Position numbers and translations under genes: made by a program
In this document: positions 18,937 to 28,919 of the stretch, one piece after another
How positions within the stretch are numbered: position 1 is the first letter of the stretch
Layout: every line of letters begins with the position of its first letter
Notes under the pieces: generated by a model
Told to the model about the DNA's origin: nothing
The model's input: the letters and a program-made list of their open reading frames with translations, nothing else
The model's database searches: none
Source: Photobacterium sanguinicancri
GTDB taxonomy: Bacteria > Pseudomonadota > Gammaproteobacteria > Enterobacterales > Vibrionaceae
NCBI RefSeq assembly: GCF_024346675.1
Contig: NZ_AP024850.1
Coordinates: 1,054,001 to 1,118,000, forward strand
Direction: 5' to 3'
DNA: 64,000 nucleotides

Positions 18937-19950
18937 ATGATTGAAGCGGATCGCCTTATCTCGAATAACTTTGAACCATCACGTGATGAAGATGTGATAG
19001 ACAGAGCTATTCGCCCTAAATTGCTGCAAGACTACCAAGGGCAAGACCATGTGCGTAGTCAGATGGAAATATTCATTAAAGCAGCGCAACTTCGTAACGA
19101 GGCACTGGATCACCTGCTGATCTTTGGGCCTCCAGGTTTAGGTAAAACAACATTGGCAAACATTGTTGCTAATGAAATGGGTGTGAGTATCCGTACGACC
19201 TCAGGCCCTGTTTTGGAGAAAGCTGGCGATCTAGCTGCACTTCTAACAAACCTTGAAGAAAATGATGTCTTGTTTATTGATGAAATCCACCGTTTAAGCC
19301 CTCAAGTTGAAGAGGTGCTATACCCTGCGATGGAAGATTACCAGCTCGACATCATGATTGGCGAGGGCCCTGCCGCTCGTTCAATTAAAATCGACTTGCC
19401 ACCATTTACCCTAATAGGTGCGACAACGCGTGCGGGTTCTCTAACCTCGCCATTGCGTGATCGTTTTGGTATCACGCAGCGTTTAGAGTATTACAAAGTT
19501 GAAGATCTGAAAGACATTGTACAGCGTAGTGCCAATTGCCTAGAGCTGTCGATGGAAGAAGAAGGGGCGATGGAAGTCGCTGTGCGCGCTCGTGGTACAC
19601 CGCGTATTGCTAACCGCTTACTCCGCCGAGTTCGAGATTACGCCGAAGTGATGGCAGATGGCCATATCAGCCATGATGTCGCTGCAAAAGCGCTTGATAT
19701 GTTAGATGTCGACAGTAGCGGCTTTGATTACATGGATCGTAAGCTATTAATGGCGATCATTGATAAGTTCATGGGAGGCCCTGTGGGGCTCGATAACCTA
19801 GCGGCGGCGATTGGTGAAGAGAAAGACACGATTGAAGATGTGTTAGAGCCTTACTTGATTCAGCAAGGTTACTTGCAACGTACGCCAAGAGGGCGAATAG
19901 CGACACACCGCGCGTATCTACACTTTGGGTTGGATTTACCTGAAAGCTAA
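18937..19950 (+). CDS. ruvB: Holliday junction helicase RuvB
   Basis: A 337-residue AAA+ ATPase motor of branch migration. Walker A is [13 protein letters not shown] (about 64-76), Walker B is [11 protein letters not shown], sensor 1 is [19 protein letters not shown] including the arginine finger region, and a winged-helix domain ends the protein ([17 protein letters not shown]). Length is normal. A terminator follows. Confidence 0.98.
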   Translation: MIEADRLISNNFEPSRDEDVIDRAIRPKLLQDYQGQDHVRSQMEIFIKAAQLRNEALDHLLIFGPPGLGKTTLANIVANEMGVSIRTTSGPVLEKAGDLAALLTNLEENDVLFIDEIHRLSPQVEEVLYPAMEDYQLDIMIGEGPAARSIKIDLPPFTLIGATTRAGSLTSPLRDRFGITQRLEYYKVEDLKDIVQRSANCLELSMEEEGAMEVAVRARGTPRIANRLLRRVRDYAEVMADGHISHDVAAKALDMLDVDSSGFDYMDRKLLMAIIDKFMGGPVGLDNLAAAIGEEKDTIEDVLEPYLIQQGYLQRTPRGRIATHRAYLHFGLDLPES

Positions 19951-20040
19951 TACAGTTAACATTGTATGGGCTTGGGTGAAATAACCAAGATAAAAGCGTA
20001 ATTTTACTTTTTATCTGCAAAAATAGTAAACCAAATGTAA

Positions 20041-20071
20041 AAAAAGCGAGGCTATCTAGCCTCGCTTTTTT
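20041..20071 (+). terminator. Terminator of ruvAB
   Basis: Stem AAAAAGCGAGGCT / AGCCTCGCTTTTT with a four-base loop and a T run, 91 bp after ruvB. Confidence 0.92.
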
Positions 20072-20693
20072 GATCACTCAATAAAAACTACCAATGAAGT
20101 AGTTGATAACAGTGCAATAAACAGGTTTTTTATTTACATCTTTATGACAAAGTCGCCCGTGGTTATGGCTGCAACATGGAAAATGCTGCATTTATGACGC
20201 ATTTAAAATCTGTTTTAGTAAGCGCGTTTATACAGTTCAGAGAAACTTGGTTGGTATAAAGCGATAATCTTTTCAAAAATTAGTGCCATAACGACGACCT
20301 TAATCAATTTAATAGTGAAAGGTAAAGCTGAGCAGGATTCATAAAAAGGACTGCTTTTACAGCTTGGGGGAAGCATCTATCTTCTGAGGCTGATTATAGG
20401 TTTTTTTCTAAATAGGAAAAGCGAGTAAAATTTAAAATTAGGATTAATTTAACTAATGCGAAAATCTCCATCTCAGATAATTGCATGCTAACTTACTGAT
20501 GTTATTGACTGCTTTGTTGGCAAGCTTTAGAGGGGGTTTAATGTGCTTACTTATCCTTCTTTTTTCTAACTTAAAATTATTTTTGTGTGACGAATTAAAA
20601 ATAGATTGTGTCTAAGTGTTAACTAGCGTTAAACCTCCCGAAAAATCTTATCTTTTAGTGCCTTAATAAGTCACATATCAAACTTGTAAAAAC
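20072..20693. other. AT-rich intergenic stretch before cydA
   Basis: About 620 bp between the ruvAB terminator and the FNR boxes of cydA. The sequence is AT-rich with many T runs but no strong terminator hairpin. Apart from a doubtful 24-codon minus-strand frame at 20215-20289, I see no gene. The long 5-prime region could hold further regulatory sites, for example for ArcA, which I cannot identify reliably by eye. Confidence 0.5.
20215..20289 (-). CDS. Possible 24-residue small protein
   Basis: A minus-strand frame of 24 codons encodes MALIFEKIIALYQ followed by PSFSELYKRAY. AAGG lies nine bases before the ATG. The amphipathic, aromatic composition looks protein-like, but frames this short arise by chance and there is no clear terminator. 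It is listed only as a candidate. Confidence 0.22.
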   Translation of the reverse strand: MALIFEKIIALYQPSFSELYKRAY

Positions 20694-20707
20694 ATGATCT
20701 ATATCAA
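20694..20707. promoter_or_regulatory. FNR-like box 1 upstream of cydA
   Basis: ATGAT-CTAT-ATCAA matches TTGAT-N4-ATCAA at nine of ten positions. It lies 310 bp before the cydA start and 50 bp (centre to centre) from the second, perfect box. Confidence 0.6.
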
Positions 20708-20743
20708 TGGAATATTGAACGCTCAAAAAGTGAGCGGTATTTA

Positions 20744-20757
20744 TTGATTTCCATCAA
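20744..20757. promoter_or_regulatory. FNR box 2 upstream of cydA, perfect consensus
   Basis: TTGAT-TTCC-ATCAA is an exact FNR consensus site, 260 bp before the cydA start. FNR and ArcA control of cydAB is established in E. coli; the site implies oxygen-dependent control here too, with a long leader. Confidence 0.8.
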
Positions 20758-21017
20758 AGCAAATTTTGCGACAAATCCTTTGAAGCTGAACTCAATTACC
20801 AGTAATATTAGCAATGACTTTATTAGCTGTAGCTTAACAATAAAGTAACTAATTAGGTACATAGTCGCAACATAAAAAGGAATGCCATGAAATCAGTGGT
20901 AATCAGGAAGATTTATGAGTTGTGATGCGTTGTTAGCTACATTTCGCTAAGCCCAATAATCGGTACACTTTTACGAAGTACTGTCACCAGTCAGCCTGGT
21001 GAAAAAAGGAGTTCACA

Positions 21018-22604
21018 ATGTTCACTGATATCGTCGAACTATCGCGGTTACAGTTCGCATTAACTGCGATGTATCACTTTTTGTTCGTCCCATTGACTCT
21101 CGGTATGGCTTTCCTACTAGCCATCATGGAGTCTGTTTACGTAATGACTGGAAAGCAAATCTACAAGGACATGACTAAGTTCTGGGGTAAGCTTTTTGGT
21201 ATTAACTTTGCTCTAGGTGTGGCAACAGGCCTATCCATGGAGTTCCAGTTTGGTACAAACTGGGCTTACTATTCCCACTACGTTGGTGACATCTTCGGTG
21301 CCCCACTAGCGATTGAAGCGCTGGTCGCGTTCTTCTTAGAATCCACTTTTGTTGGTCTGTTCTTCTTTGGTTGGGATCGCCTATCAAAGCGTCAGCACTT
21401 AACTGTAACTTGGTTAGTTGCGTTAGGTTCTAACTTCTCTGCGCTTTGGATTCTTATTGCAAATGGCTGGATGCAAAACCCAGTAGGTGCTGAGTTCAAC
21501 TTCGAAACTATGCGTATGGAAATGGTGAGCTTCGCTGAAGTTATCCTTAACCCAGTTGCACAGGTGAAGTTTGTTCACACAGTAGCATCGGGTTACGTAT
21601 GTGGCGCAATGTTCGTGATGGGTATCAGTGCATACTACTTGCTGAAAGGCCGTGATATTCCATTTGCACGTCGTTCTTTCGCAATTGCATCTTCATTCGG
21701 CATGGCAGCAATCATTTCTGTCATTATCCTTGGCGATGAGTCAGGCTACGAGCTAGGTGATGTTCAAAAAACTAAACTAGCAGCAATCGAAGCTGAATGG
21801 CATACAGAAGAAGCTCCGGCAGCCTTTACTGCATTTGGTATTCCAAACCAAGAAACAATGGAAACGGATTACGCGATTAAAATTCCTTACCTAATGGGTA
21901 TTATCGCGACACGTTCATTGGATACTGAAGTAACGGGTCTACGTGACCTGAAAGTTGAACACGAAGAACGTATTCGTAACGGTATGGTTGCATACGGTCT
22001 ACTAGAAAAACTGCGTGCGGGTGACAAAACACCTGAGAACATCGCAGCGTTCGATGAAGTGAAAAAAGACTTGGGTTACGGCTTCTTGCTTAAGCCTTAT
22101 GCTGACAACGTTGTTGATGCAACAGAAGAGCACATTGCTCAAGCTGCTGACGATTCAATTCCGACAGTATGGCCGCTATTTTGGAGCTTCCGTATCATGG
22201 TTGCTGCTGGCTTTATCATGCTAGCGATCATTGGTGCTGCGTTTATCCAAACGTGTCGTCACAAGATCACTGAGAAGAAATGGCTACTTAAAGCATCACT
22301 TTACGCTATTCCACTTCCTTGGATTGCGATTGAAGCAGGTTGGTTCGTTGCAGAGTATGGTCGTCAACCATGGGCTGTAGGTGAAATCCTTCCGGTATCA
22401 ATGGCTGCCTCTAATCTTGCCGCGTCTGAAATCCTTACGTCGTTAGCGATTATTATTAGCCTGTACACAGCATTCCTAATTGCTGAAATGTACTTGATGA
22501 TCAAGTTTGCTCGTCTAGGTCCAAGTAGCCTGAAAACAGGTCGCTACCACTTTGAACAAAATGACGAACCGCAAAACGTGGTATCTCGTCAGGTTGAAGC
22601 GTAA
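21018..22604 (+). CDS. cydA: Cytochrome bd-I ubiquinol oxidase subunit I
   Basis: A 528-residue inner-membrane subunit carrying the haems of the high-affinity terminal oxidase, which reduces O2 to water with ubiquinol and contributes to the proton gradient. His20 in [14 protein letters not shown] is the expected haem b595 ligand, and the His of [13 protein letters not shown] the haem b558 ligand. The GRQPW motif near the C-terminus is present. The long periplasmic Q-loop (about 240-380) puts it in the L-type subfamily like E. coli CydA. The Shine-Dalgarno AAAGGAG is well placed. It is first in cydA-cydB-cydX-ybgE. Confidence 0.98.
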   Translation: MFTDIVELSRLQFALTAMYHFLFVPLTLGMAFLLAIMESVYVMTGKQIYKDMTKFWGKLFGINFALGVATGLSMEFQFGTNWAYYSHYVGDIFGAPLAIEALVAFFLESTFVGLFFFGWDRLSKRQHLTVTWLVALGSNFSALWILIANGWMQNPVGAEFNFETMRMEMVSFAEVILNPVAQVKFVHTVASGYVCGAMFVMGISAYYLLKGRDIPFARRSFAIASSFGMAAIISVIILGDESGYELGDVQKTKLAAIEAEWHTEEAPAAFTAFGIPNQETMETDYAIKIPYLMGIIATRSLDTEVTGLRDLKVEHEERIRNGMVAYGLLEKLRAGDKTPENIAAFDEVKKDLGYGFLLKPYADNVVDATEEHIAQAADDSIPTVWPLFWSFRIMVAAGFIMLAIIGAAFIQTCRHKITEKKWLLKASLYAIPLPWIAIEAGWFVAEYGRQPWAVGEILPVSMAASNLAASEILTSLAIIISLYTAFLIAEMYLMIKFARLGPSSLKTGRYHFEQNDEPQNVVSRQVEA

Positions 22605-22619
22605 TAGGGAGATTTAGCA

Positions 22620-23756
22620 ATGTTTGAATATGAAGTATTGCGATTCATCTGGTGGGTATTAATTGGTGTGCTTTGCATCGGTTTTGCGGTAACAGATGGT
22701 TTTGATATGGGTGTTGGCGCACTAGTACCTGTTATTGGTAAAACCGATAGCGAACGCCGTGTAATGATCAACTCGATTGCCCCACACTGGGATGGTAACC
22801 AAGTTTGGCTTATCACTGCAGGTGGCGCACTGTTTGCAGCGTGGCCTTTGGTTTACGCAACGGCATTCTCGGGTTTCTACTTAGCAATGATGCTAACGCT
22901 TGCAACACTATGGCTACGCCCAATCGGTTTTGACTACCGTTCTAAGCTGCCTAACGAACAATGGCGTGGCACATGGGATAAAGCGATCTTCGTTGGTAGC
23001 TTTGTACCACCTGTGATTTTCGGTGTGGCTTTCGGTAACCTACTTCAAGGTGTTCCGTTTGAGCTGAATGAATTTCTAGTACCAACGTACAAAGGTTCAT
23101 TCTTTGGCCTACTAAACCCATTCGCACTTGTTTGTGGTCTAGTTAGCTCAATGATGATCATCACGCAAGGCGCAACCTACCTACAAATGAAAACGACGGG
23201 TGAACTTCACACTCGTGCACGTAATGTGACTGTTATTACAGCGATTGCGACAGCGGTATTGTTTGTTATTGCAGGTGTATGGGCACAAAGCATTGAAGGT
23301 TTCGTGATTACATCTGAAATCGTAACGAATGCACCGTCGAACCCATTGACGAAAGAAGTAGCACGCCTATCTGGTGCACTATTTGCTAACTACGATGCAT
23401 ACCCACTACTTTGGATTGCACCAGTATTAGCTGTTGTGATGCCACTGCTTACTGTTCTTGCAACAAAAGCTGACCGTGGTGCATTTGCGTTCCTAACATC
23501 AAGCCTAACTATGGCTGGCGTTATTCTGACATTCGGTTTCGCATTGTTCCCATTCATCATGCCTTCAAGCTTGATCCCTGGCCACAGCTTAACAGTATGG
23601 GATGCGACGTCTTCTGAGCTAACGTTAAACATTATGACTGGTGTAGCGTTCGTGATGGTGCCAATTATCTTGGCTTACACTATCTGGACTTACTACAAAA
23701 TGTTTGGCCGTCTTGATGACAAGTTCATCGAAGAAAATAAAAACTCACTGTACTAA
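22620..23756 (+). CDS. cydB: Cytochrome bd-I ubiquinol oxidase subunit II
   Basis: A 378-residue polytopic membrane subunit partnering CydA. The N-terminal FIWWVLIGVLCIGFAVTDGFDMG and the SIAPHWDGNQVWLITAGGALFAAWP block are diagnostic. It starts 15 bp after cydA with AGGGAG upstream. Length equals that of the E. coli protein family. Confidence 0.98.
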   Translation: MFEYEVLRFIWWVLIGVLCIGFAVTDGFDMGVGALVPVIGKTDSERRVMINSIAPHWDGNQVWLITAGGALFAAWPLVYATAFSGFYLAMMLTLATLWLRPIGFDYRSKLPNEQWRGTWDKAIFVGSFVPPVIFGVAFGNLLQGVPFELNEFLVPTYKGSFFGLLNPFALVCGLVSSMMIITQGATYLQMKTTGELHTRARNVTVITAIATAVLFVIAGVWAQSIEGFVITSEIVTNAPSNPLTKEVARLSGALFANYDAYPLLWIAPVLAVVMPLLTVLATKADRGAFAFLTSSLTMAGVILTFGFALFPFIMPSSLIPGHSLTVWDATSSELTLNIMTGVAFVMVPIILAYTIWTYYKMFGRLDDKFIEENKNSLY

Positions 23757-23768
23757 GGAGACGACACC

Positions 23769-23876
23769 ATGTGGTATTTTGCTTGGATTTTAGGTGTTCT
23801 ACTTGCGTGTTCATTCGGCATTATTAATGCACTTTGGTTAGAAGCAACCGAAAACTTGGATGAGTCTGGTGAGTAA
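23769..23876 (+). CDS. cydX: Cytochrome bd-I accessory subunit CydX
   Basis: A 35-residue single-helix membrane protein, MWYFAWILGVLLACSFGI at its N-terminus followed by INALWLEATE and an acidic tail. This is the classical CydX sequence, needed for stability and full activity of cytochrome bd-I. It starts 12 bp after cydB with AAGGAGA upstream and overlaps the ybgE start. It is shorter than 60 codons and easily missed. Confidence 0.95.
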   Translation: MWYFAWILGVLLACSFGIINALWLEATENLDESGE

Positions 23877-24171
23877 GATAGATATGTGGGTTAAAGCAGT
23901 ACACAAGCATTTAGACTTCGGGGTATTACGCCTTGTTGCTATGCTGGCAGGACTTGGGCTTACGGCCCTAGTTGTTTGGGACCCAACACTATTTGCGCAA
24001 GCAATTGGTGGTTTTGGCCCAGTCATTTCGCCTGCACTGATTTGGTCGATTTGTACAACAATGATTTACGGTGTTGGCTTTGTTCCCCGTAACTGGTATT
24101 GGCAAGTATTCTTCACGCCATATATATCATTGCCTGTATTAACCTACATCTACTGGCTGCGTTTTTACTGA
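23860..24171 (+). CDS. ybgE: Cyd operon protein YbgE
   Basis: A 103-residue small membrane protein with about three hydrophobic segments, at the usual place after cydX. It contains LTALVVWDP and a YGVGFVPRNWYWQ motif like other YbgE proteins. The start at 23860 overlaps cydX by 17 bp; a start at 23884 (MWVKAV) is also possible. Its exact role in the oxidase is not established. Confidence 0.85.
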   Translation: MSLVSKIDMWVKAVHKHLDFGVLRLVAMLAGLGLTALVVWDPTLFAQAIGGFGPVISPALIWSICTTMIYGVGFVPRNWYWQVFFTPYISLPVLTYIYWLRFY

Positions 24172-24187
24172 TCGCACTCAGCATAAC

Positions 24188-24226
24188 AACGGCCTATTGT
24201 GGAAACACAATAGGCCGTTTTTTTAT
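24188..24226 (+). terminator. Terminator of the cyd operon
   Basis: A 14-bp stem AACGGCCTATTGTG / CACAATAGGCCGTT followed by a T run, 16 bp after ybgE. Confidence 0.95.
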
Positions 24227-24406
24227 ATTAATAATCTAAAACTAGCCCCAATTTATGCACTAGTCATGAGGATCGTTATCGCGGTTGGCTTCTTTATCAA
24301 CGTATAGACGAACTTATTTACAATTCATCGTATTCTCGCATCAAATTTATGCAGCTAAATTTCATAAAACTCATTAAGTTAGGTATAGTAAAGTTCACCG
24401 TTTAAT

Positions 24407-24832
24407 ATGAGAAAAACCATGGAAGCAGCCCAAGCCTTTAATTGGCCCATCACTGTTTATTATGAAGATACTGATGCGGGTGGGGTGGTTTATCATTCCA
24501 ATTACCTAAAGTACTTCGAACGAGCAAGAACTGAACTCTTGCGAAATAGTGGTGTCAGTCAACAAGCACTGCTTGAACGTGATTTAGGATTTGTTGTTCG
24601 CCACCTTGCGATTGACTATATCAAAGGTGCTAAGTTGGATGATCAGCTGATTGTTCGTACAAAAATCAGCGAATTACGCCGTGCATCTATCGAATTTTGT
24701 CAGGATTTAGTTAACAATGATGGCCAAATCTTGTGTAAAGCCGTGGTTAAGGTAGCCTGTATCCACTCAAGCTCCATGAAGCCAACAGCCATTCCAGAAA
24801 ATATTAAGTCGGAGATATCTAGTGACTGCTGA
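24407..24832 (+). CDS. ybgC: Tol-Pal system-associated acyl-CoA thioesterase YbgC
   Basis: A 141-residue hot-dog-fold thioesterase. The active-site block [27 protein letters not shown] carries the catalytic Asp. It hydrolyses acyl-CoA or acyl-ACP thioesters and is thought to link phospholipid metabolism with the Tol-Pal envelope machine. Start at 24407 or, with a slightly better leader, 24419. Its end overlaps the GTG start of tolQ by 11 bp, which indicates translational coupling. Confidence 0.95.
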   Translation: MRKTMEAAQAFNWPITVYYEDTDAGGVVYHSNYLKYFERARTELLRNSGVSQQALLERDLGFVVRHLAIDYIKGAKLDDQLIVRTKISELRRASIEFCQDLVNNDGQILCKAVVKVACIHSSSMKPTAIPENIKSEISSDC

Positions 24833-25511
24833 ATTATCAATTCTAGACCTGTTTTTACAGGCCAGCCTGTTGGTAAAAATCGTAATGCTCATTCTATTAG
24901 GCATGTCGGTGGTCTCGTGGGCAATGATCATAAAACGCTCACAAGTATTATCAGAAGCAAGTTCAAAAGCGGCTCGCTTTGAAGATCGCTTCTGGTCTGC
25001 AAATGATTTGTCACAGCTATACCAAGAAGTACAAGCCCGTAAAGATAGCCTGATTGGTACAGAACAGATCTTTTACTCGGGTTTTAAAGAATTTGCACGT
25101 TTGCACCGCAGTAATGGCAAAGTGCCAGAGGCCGTAATGGAAGGGACAGGCCGTGCCATGCGTGTTTCGCTATCGCGCGAAGTAGATGGTCTAGAAACTA
25201 ATTTACCTTTTCTTGCAACGGTTGGCTCAATCAGTCCGTACATTGGTTTGTTTGGTACCGTATGGGGCATCATGCATGCATTCATCGCGCTGGGGGCTGT
25301 AAAGCAAGCAACCCTAGCGATGGTTGCACCGGGTATTGCTGAAGCACTTGTCGCAACAGCTATGGGTCTGTTTGCCGCGATCCCTGCCGTTATGTTCTAT
25401 AACAAGCTGACCAACCAAGTAACGAAACTAGAGCACACTTACGCGACATTTATGGAAGAGTTCTCTAGCATTTTGCACCGCCAAGCTTTCGCTGGTAATC
25501 AGGAGCAATAA
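24822..25511 (+). CDS. tolQ: Tol-Pal system motor protein TolQ
   Basis: A 229-residue inner-membrane protein with three transmembrane helices (about 15-37, 137-160, 170-190), homologous to ExbB and MotA. With TolR it forms a proton-driven motor acting on TolA during cell constriction. Typical stretches are [22 protein letters not shown] and [20 protein letters not shown]. The GTG start at 24822 has GGAG upstream. Confidence 0.97.
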   Translation: MTAELSILDLFLQASLLVKIVMLILLGMSVVSWAMIIKRSQVLSEASSKAARFEDRFWSANDLSQLYQEVQARKDSLIGTEQIFYSGFKEFARLHRSNGKVPEAVMEGTGRAMRVSLSREVDGLETNLPFLATVGSISPYIGLFGTVWGIMHAFIALGAVKQATLAMVAPGIAEALVATAMGLFAAIPAVMFYNKLTNQVTKLEHTYATFMEEFSSILHRQAFAGNQEQ

Positions 25512-25514
25512 GCC

Positions 25515-25958
25515 ATGGCTTACCAACCTAAGAAACGTAAGATGACGGCAGAAATTAATGTCGTACCTTACATCGATGTCATGTTGGTACTGCTTATCAT
25601 CTTTATGGTGACAGCGCCTTTTGTTACCCAAGGGGTTGATGTTGAGTTACCCGGTACCTCTACAGCCAAAACGGTAGCCGAACTCTCTAAAGATGACAGT
25701 GGTGCGCCGATTATCATTGAAGTTGACCAGCATGGTAATTTAGGAATTAGCGTGAATAATGAAGATGTTATTCGTGGCCTTGATATGAATACTATGCTGA
25801 CGCGAGTGCGTGCAGAATTACAGTTGAATCCTAAATCGACCGTATTAGTTGGTGGTGATAGTCGCGCGCAGTATGCGTATATCATCGAAACGCTAGATGC
25901 GTTAAATCGTGCGGGTGTGGCTTCGGTAGGTCTAATGACTGAACCGTTAGAGCAGTAG
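25515..25958 (+). CDS. tolR: Tol-Pal system protein TolR
   Basis: A 147-residue ExbD-family protein with a single N-terminal transmembrane helix containing the motor aspartate in VVPYIDVMLVLLIIFMV, followed by a periplasmic domain. It couples proton flow through TolQ to movement. It starts three bases after tolQ. Confidence 0.97.
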   Translation: MAYQPKKRKMTAEINVVPYIDVMLVLLIIFMVTAPFVTQGVDVELPGTSTAKTVAELSKDDSGAPIIIEVDQHGNLGISVNNEDVIRGLDMNTMLTRVRAELQLNPKSTVLVGGDSRAQYAYIIETLDALNRAGVASVGLMTEPLEQ

Positions 25959-25972
25959 GAGTCATAAAGCGG

Positions 25973-26995
25973 ATGAGAAATAATAACTACAGCACTGCTG
26001 TCATCGTTTCGTTATTACTTCATGCTTTACTACTAGTTGCGTTGCTTTGGGGAACGGATTTCTCCATGTCGAAACCGAAGCAATCTGGCAATACGATTCA
26101 AGCTGTAGTGGTTGACCCTGCTTTAGTGAATCAGCAAGCACAGCGAATTCGTCAAGAACGTGAAAGTGCAAAACAAGCTGAACGTGATCGTCTTCGTCGT
26201 TTAGAGCAACAAGCAGAAGCGTTAGAGAAACAACGTCAAGCTGAAGAAAAGCGCATACGTGAATTGAAAGCCAATAAGCTTAAAGCGGAAAAAGAAGCGC
26301 GTGTTGCGGAAAAAGAACGCAAGCGTGTTGCTGCTGAACAGCAAAAAGTAGCCGAAGAAAAACGCAAAGCTGATGCTGCCGCTAAAGTGGCGAAAGCACA
26401 AGCAGCTAAAGCGGAAGCCGAGCGTAAAGTGAAACAAGAAGCGGCGAAAAAGGCAGAACAAGAACGTGTACGTAAAGTAGAGCAGCAGCGTCAAGCAGAA
26501 GAAGCGACACGTAAAGCAGAAGAAGCACGCAAAGCGAAAGTTGCGGAGCAAAAGCGTGCAGAAGCGGCAGCCAAAAAAGCTGAAAAAGCACGAGTAGAAG
26601 CAGAACGTAAAGCCGCAGAGGCTAAAGCATTACAGCGTCAGCAAGAAGCGGCTCTTAATGATATGTTCGCCGGGCTTGAAGCAGAAACCGAACAACGTGG
26701 TGGTGCGAGAGGTCAGTTTGTGAGTGATGAAGTGGCACGATACAGTGCGATCTTTACTCAAATGATCCAGCAAAACCTCTTGGTTGATCAAAGCTTTTCA
26801 GGCAAAGAGTGTGTAATTCGCATGCGCTTGTCGGCGAATGGTTTATTGTTAGATGCAACAGAGGATGGCGGTGAAAGAACACTTTGTCGCGCTGCTAAAG
26901 CGGCGGTGGTAAAAGTGAGTCAGTTCCCAATGCCTGAAGATCCTGAAGTGATAGAGAAACTACGCGCAATCCGCCTAACAGTAAGCCCAGAGTAA
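25973..26995 (+). CDS. tolA: Tol-Pal system protein TolA
   Basis: A 340-residue envelope-spanning protein: an N-terminal membrane anchor (about 9-27, with the Ser/His residues SLLLHALLL), a very long Lys/Ala/Glu-rich helical domain (about 50-230), and a globular C-terminal domain (about 235-340) with the conserved Cys pair in SGKECVIRMRL and ERTLCRAAK. It connects the TolQR motor to TolB and Pal. The low-complexity helical part produces several long antisense frames that are not genes. Confidence 0.96.
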   Translation: MRNNNYSTAVIVSLLLHALLLVALLWGTDFSMSKPKQSGNTIQAVVVDPALVNQQAQRIRQERESAKQAERDRLRRLEQQAEALEKQRQAEEKRIRELKANKLKAEKEARVAEKERKRVAAEQQKVAEEKRKADAAAKVAKAQAAKAEAERKVKQEAAKKAEQERVRKVEQQRQAEEATRKAEEARKAKVAEQKRAEAAAKKAEKARVEAERKAAEAKALQRQQEAALNDMFAGLEAETEQRGGARGQFVSDEVARYSAIFTQMIQQNLLVDQSFSGKECVIRMRLSANGLLLDATEDGGERTLCRAAKAAVVKVSQFPMPEDPEVIEKLRAIRLTVSPE

Positions 26996-27006
26996 AAGGA
27001 TAAATT

Positions 27007-28353
27007 ATGAAACGTTGGATTATAGGGCTATGTCTTGCTTTCCTTGGCTTTAGCCAGTTAGCACATGCAGAGCTCGAACTTGTCATTACCGAAGGGGTTA
27101 ACTCTGCTCGCCCAATTGGCGTCGTACCTTTCAAATGGGACGGTGACGGCAAATTGCCTGCAGACATTTCAAGTGTTATTGCATCTGACTTGCAGCGAAG
27201 CGGCAAATTCAGCCCAATAGCAGCCAGTAAAATGCCACAAACCCCATATGATGAATCGCAAGTGGATTACGATGCTTGGACGTCGATGGGTGTTGATGCG
27301 TTAGTCACAGGTAAAGTCAGCCAAGATGTTGATGGCAACTATGTCGTCGAATATCAACTTGTTGATGTCGTGCGCGGCCAGTTAACCAGTGGCCAAAGCC
27401 GTGGTTTAAGCGGTGGCGAGTTGGTACTGACTAAAGACCATTTACTCGTGAATAATCGTGCGAAGATTGAAGGTAAACGTATGCGCCATTACGCGCATCG
27501 TATCTCTGATTTAGTGTATGAAAAGCTGACGGGTGAACGAGGTGCATTCTTAACACGCATAGCTTACGTGGTCATCGACGACAAAGCGAAATACCCATAC
27601 CAACTTCGTGTGGCTGATTATGATGGTTTTAACGAGCGCTTAGTGCTGAAATCCCAACAGCCGCTAATGTCACCATCTTGGTCGCCAGATGGTAGCAAAC
27701 TTGCGTATGTGAGCTTTGAAAATGATCAAGCGCAGATCTTCATGATGGACATCTATAAAGGTACGCGTGAAATGGTGACGTCTTTCCCACGTCATAACGG
27801 TTCGCCGCGTTTTTCACCTGACGGTAAGAAGTTAGCTATCGTACTATCTAAAAGTGGTAGCTTGCAGATCTATGTGAAAGATCTCGAAACAAAGGCACTG
27901 ACTCAGATCACTCGCGGTCGTGCTAATAACACGGAAGCATTTTGGGATCCTGATGGGCAGTCTTTGGTATTTACCTCAGACAGAGGTGGTAAACCTCAGA
28001 TATATCGAGTAAATTTAGCTGACGGAAAAACCCAGCGTTTGACTTGGCAGGGAAGTCAAAACCTTGGTGGTCAGCTAACACCTGATGGTCGTTACTTAGT
28101 AATGGTGCACAGATCTGATTCTGGCTACAACATTGCTAAGCAAGATCTAAAGTCTGGAGCTCTTCAAATTTTAACCAAAACATTTTTGGATGAGTCTCCA
28201 AGCATTGCACCGAATGGCGGCATGGTGATCTACAGTTCAGTGAATAATAAATCAAACGAACTGTCGTTAGTGTCGATTGACGGGCGCTTTAAAGCACGTT
28301 TACCTGCGACGAACGGGCGAGTGCGAGCACCTTCTTGGGGACCGTATCTTTAA
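27007..28353 (+). CDS. tolB: Tol-Pal system periplasmic protein TolB
   Basis: A 448-residue periplasmic protein with a signal peptide (cleavage near [12 protein letters not shown]). The N-terminal domain (about 25-160) is followed by a six-bladed beta-propeller whose repeats read [29 protein letters not shown] and [14 protein letters not shown]. It binds Pal and TolA and releases Pal from peptidoglycan at the division site. It sits 11 bp after tolA. Confidence 0.97.
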   Translation: MKRWIIGLCLAFLGFSQLAHAELELVITEGVNSARPIGVVPFKWDGDGKLPADISSVIASDLQRSGKFSPIAASKMPQTPYDESQVDYDAWTSMGVDALVTGKVSQDVDGNYVVEYQLVDVVRGQLTSGQSRGLSGGELVLTKDHLLVNNRAKIEGKRMRHYAHRISDLVYEKLTGERGAFLTRIAYVVIDDKAKYPYQLRVADYDGFNERLVLKSQQPLMSPSWSPDGSKLAYVSFENDQAQIFMMDIYKGTREMVTSFPRHNGSPRFSPDGKKLAIVLSKSGSLQIYVKDLETKALTQITRGRANNTEAFWDPDGQSLVFTSDRGGKPQIYRVNLADGKTQRLTWQGSQNLGGQLTPDGRYLVMVHRSDSGYNIAKQDLKSGALQILTKTFLDESPSIAPNGGMVIYSSVNNKSNELSLVSIDGRFKARLPATNGRVRAPSWGPYL

Positions 28354-28385
28354 CGTTCACGTAATTAGCAAATAAGGAAAATAAA

Positions 28386-28913
28386 ATGCAACTTAATAAA
28401 GTTTTAAAGGGGCTGGCAATTGCGCTGCCAATGATGACTCTTGCGGCTTGTAGCTCAACTGAAGGTACTGAAACTTCTGCTTCTGATACAACAAATAAAG
28501 CAGCAGAAGAAACTGTAGTAGCAACACCAGTAGAGAACACGACTCCTGTTCTTTCTGAGCAAGAACTACGCAGCCAAGAATTGCGTCAAGAGCAAACTAT
28601 TTACTTCAAGTTTGATAACGCAGAAATCCAACCAGATTACCAAGCGATGCTAGAAGCACACGCAGAATACCTACGTAACAACGCAGGTCAGAACGTGATC
28701 GTTGAAGGCCACGCTGATGAGCGCGGTACACCTGAGTACAACATCGCACTAGGCGAGCGTCGTGCTAACGCTGTAGCTAAATACCTACAAGCATTGGGCG
28801 TATCTGCATCTCAACTTGAAATCGTTAGCTACGGTGAAGAGAAGCCATTAGTGCTTGGTCACACTGCAGCAGATTACGCTAAGAACCGTCGTTCGGTTCT
28901 AGTGTACAAGTAA
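28386..28913 (+). CDS. pal: Peptidoglycan-associated lipoprotein Pal
   Basis: A 175-residue outer-membrane lipoprotein with lipobox LAAC (Cys22), a Thr/Ala/Glu-rich linker (about 23-60), and an OmpA-like C-terminal domain that binds diaminopimelate in peptidoglycan; [20 protein letters not shown] is the signature. It completes the Tol-Pal bridge. Confidence 0.98.
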   Translation: MQLNKVLKGLAIALPMMTLAACSSTEGTETSASDTTNKAAEETVVATPVENTTPVLSEQELRSQELRQEQTIYFKFDNAEIQPDYQAMLEAHAEYLRNNAGQNVIVEGHADERGTPEYNIALGERRANAVAKYLQALGVSASQLEIVSYGEEKPLVLGHTAADYAKNRRSVLVYK

Positions 28914-28919
28914 TAGGCT

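Noticed and set aside
26222..26591. Long minus-strand frames within tolA
   Set aside because: Antisense shadow of the Lys/Ala/Glu-rich helical repeat region; Phe/Leu/Cys-rich low-complexity content.
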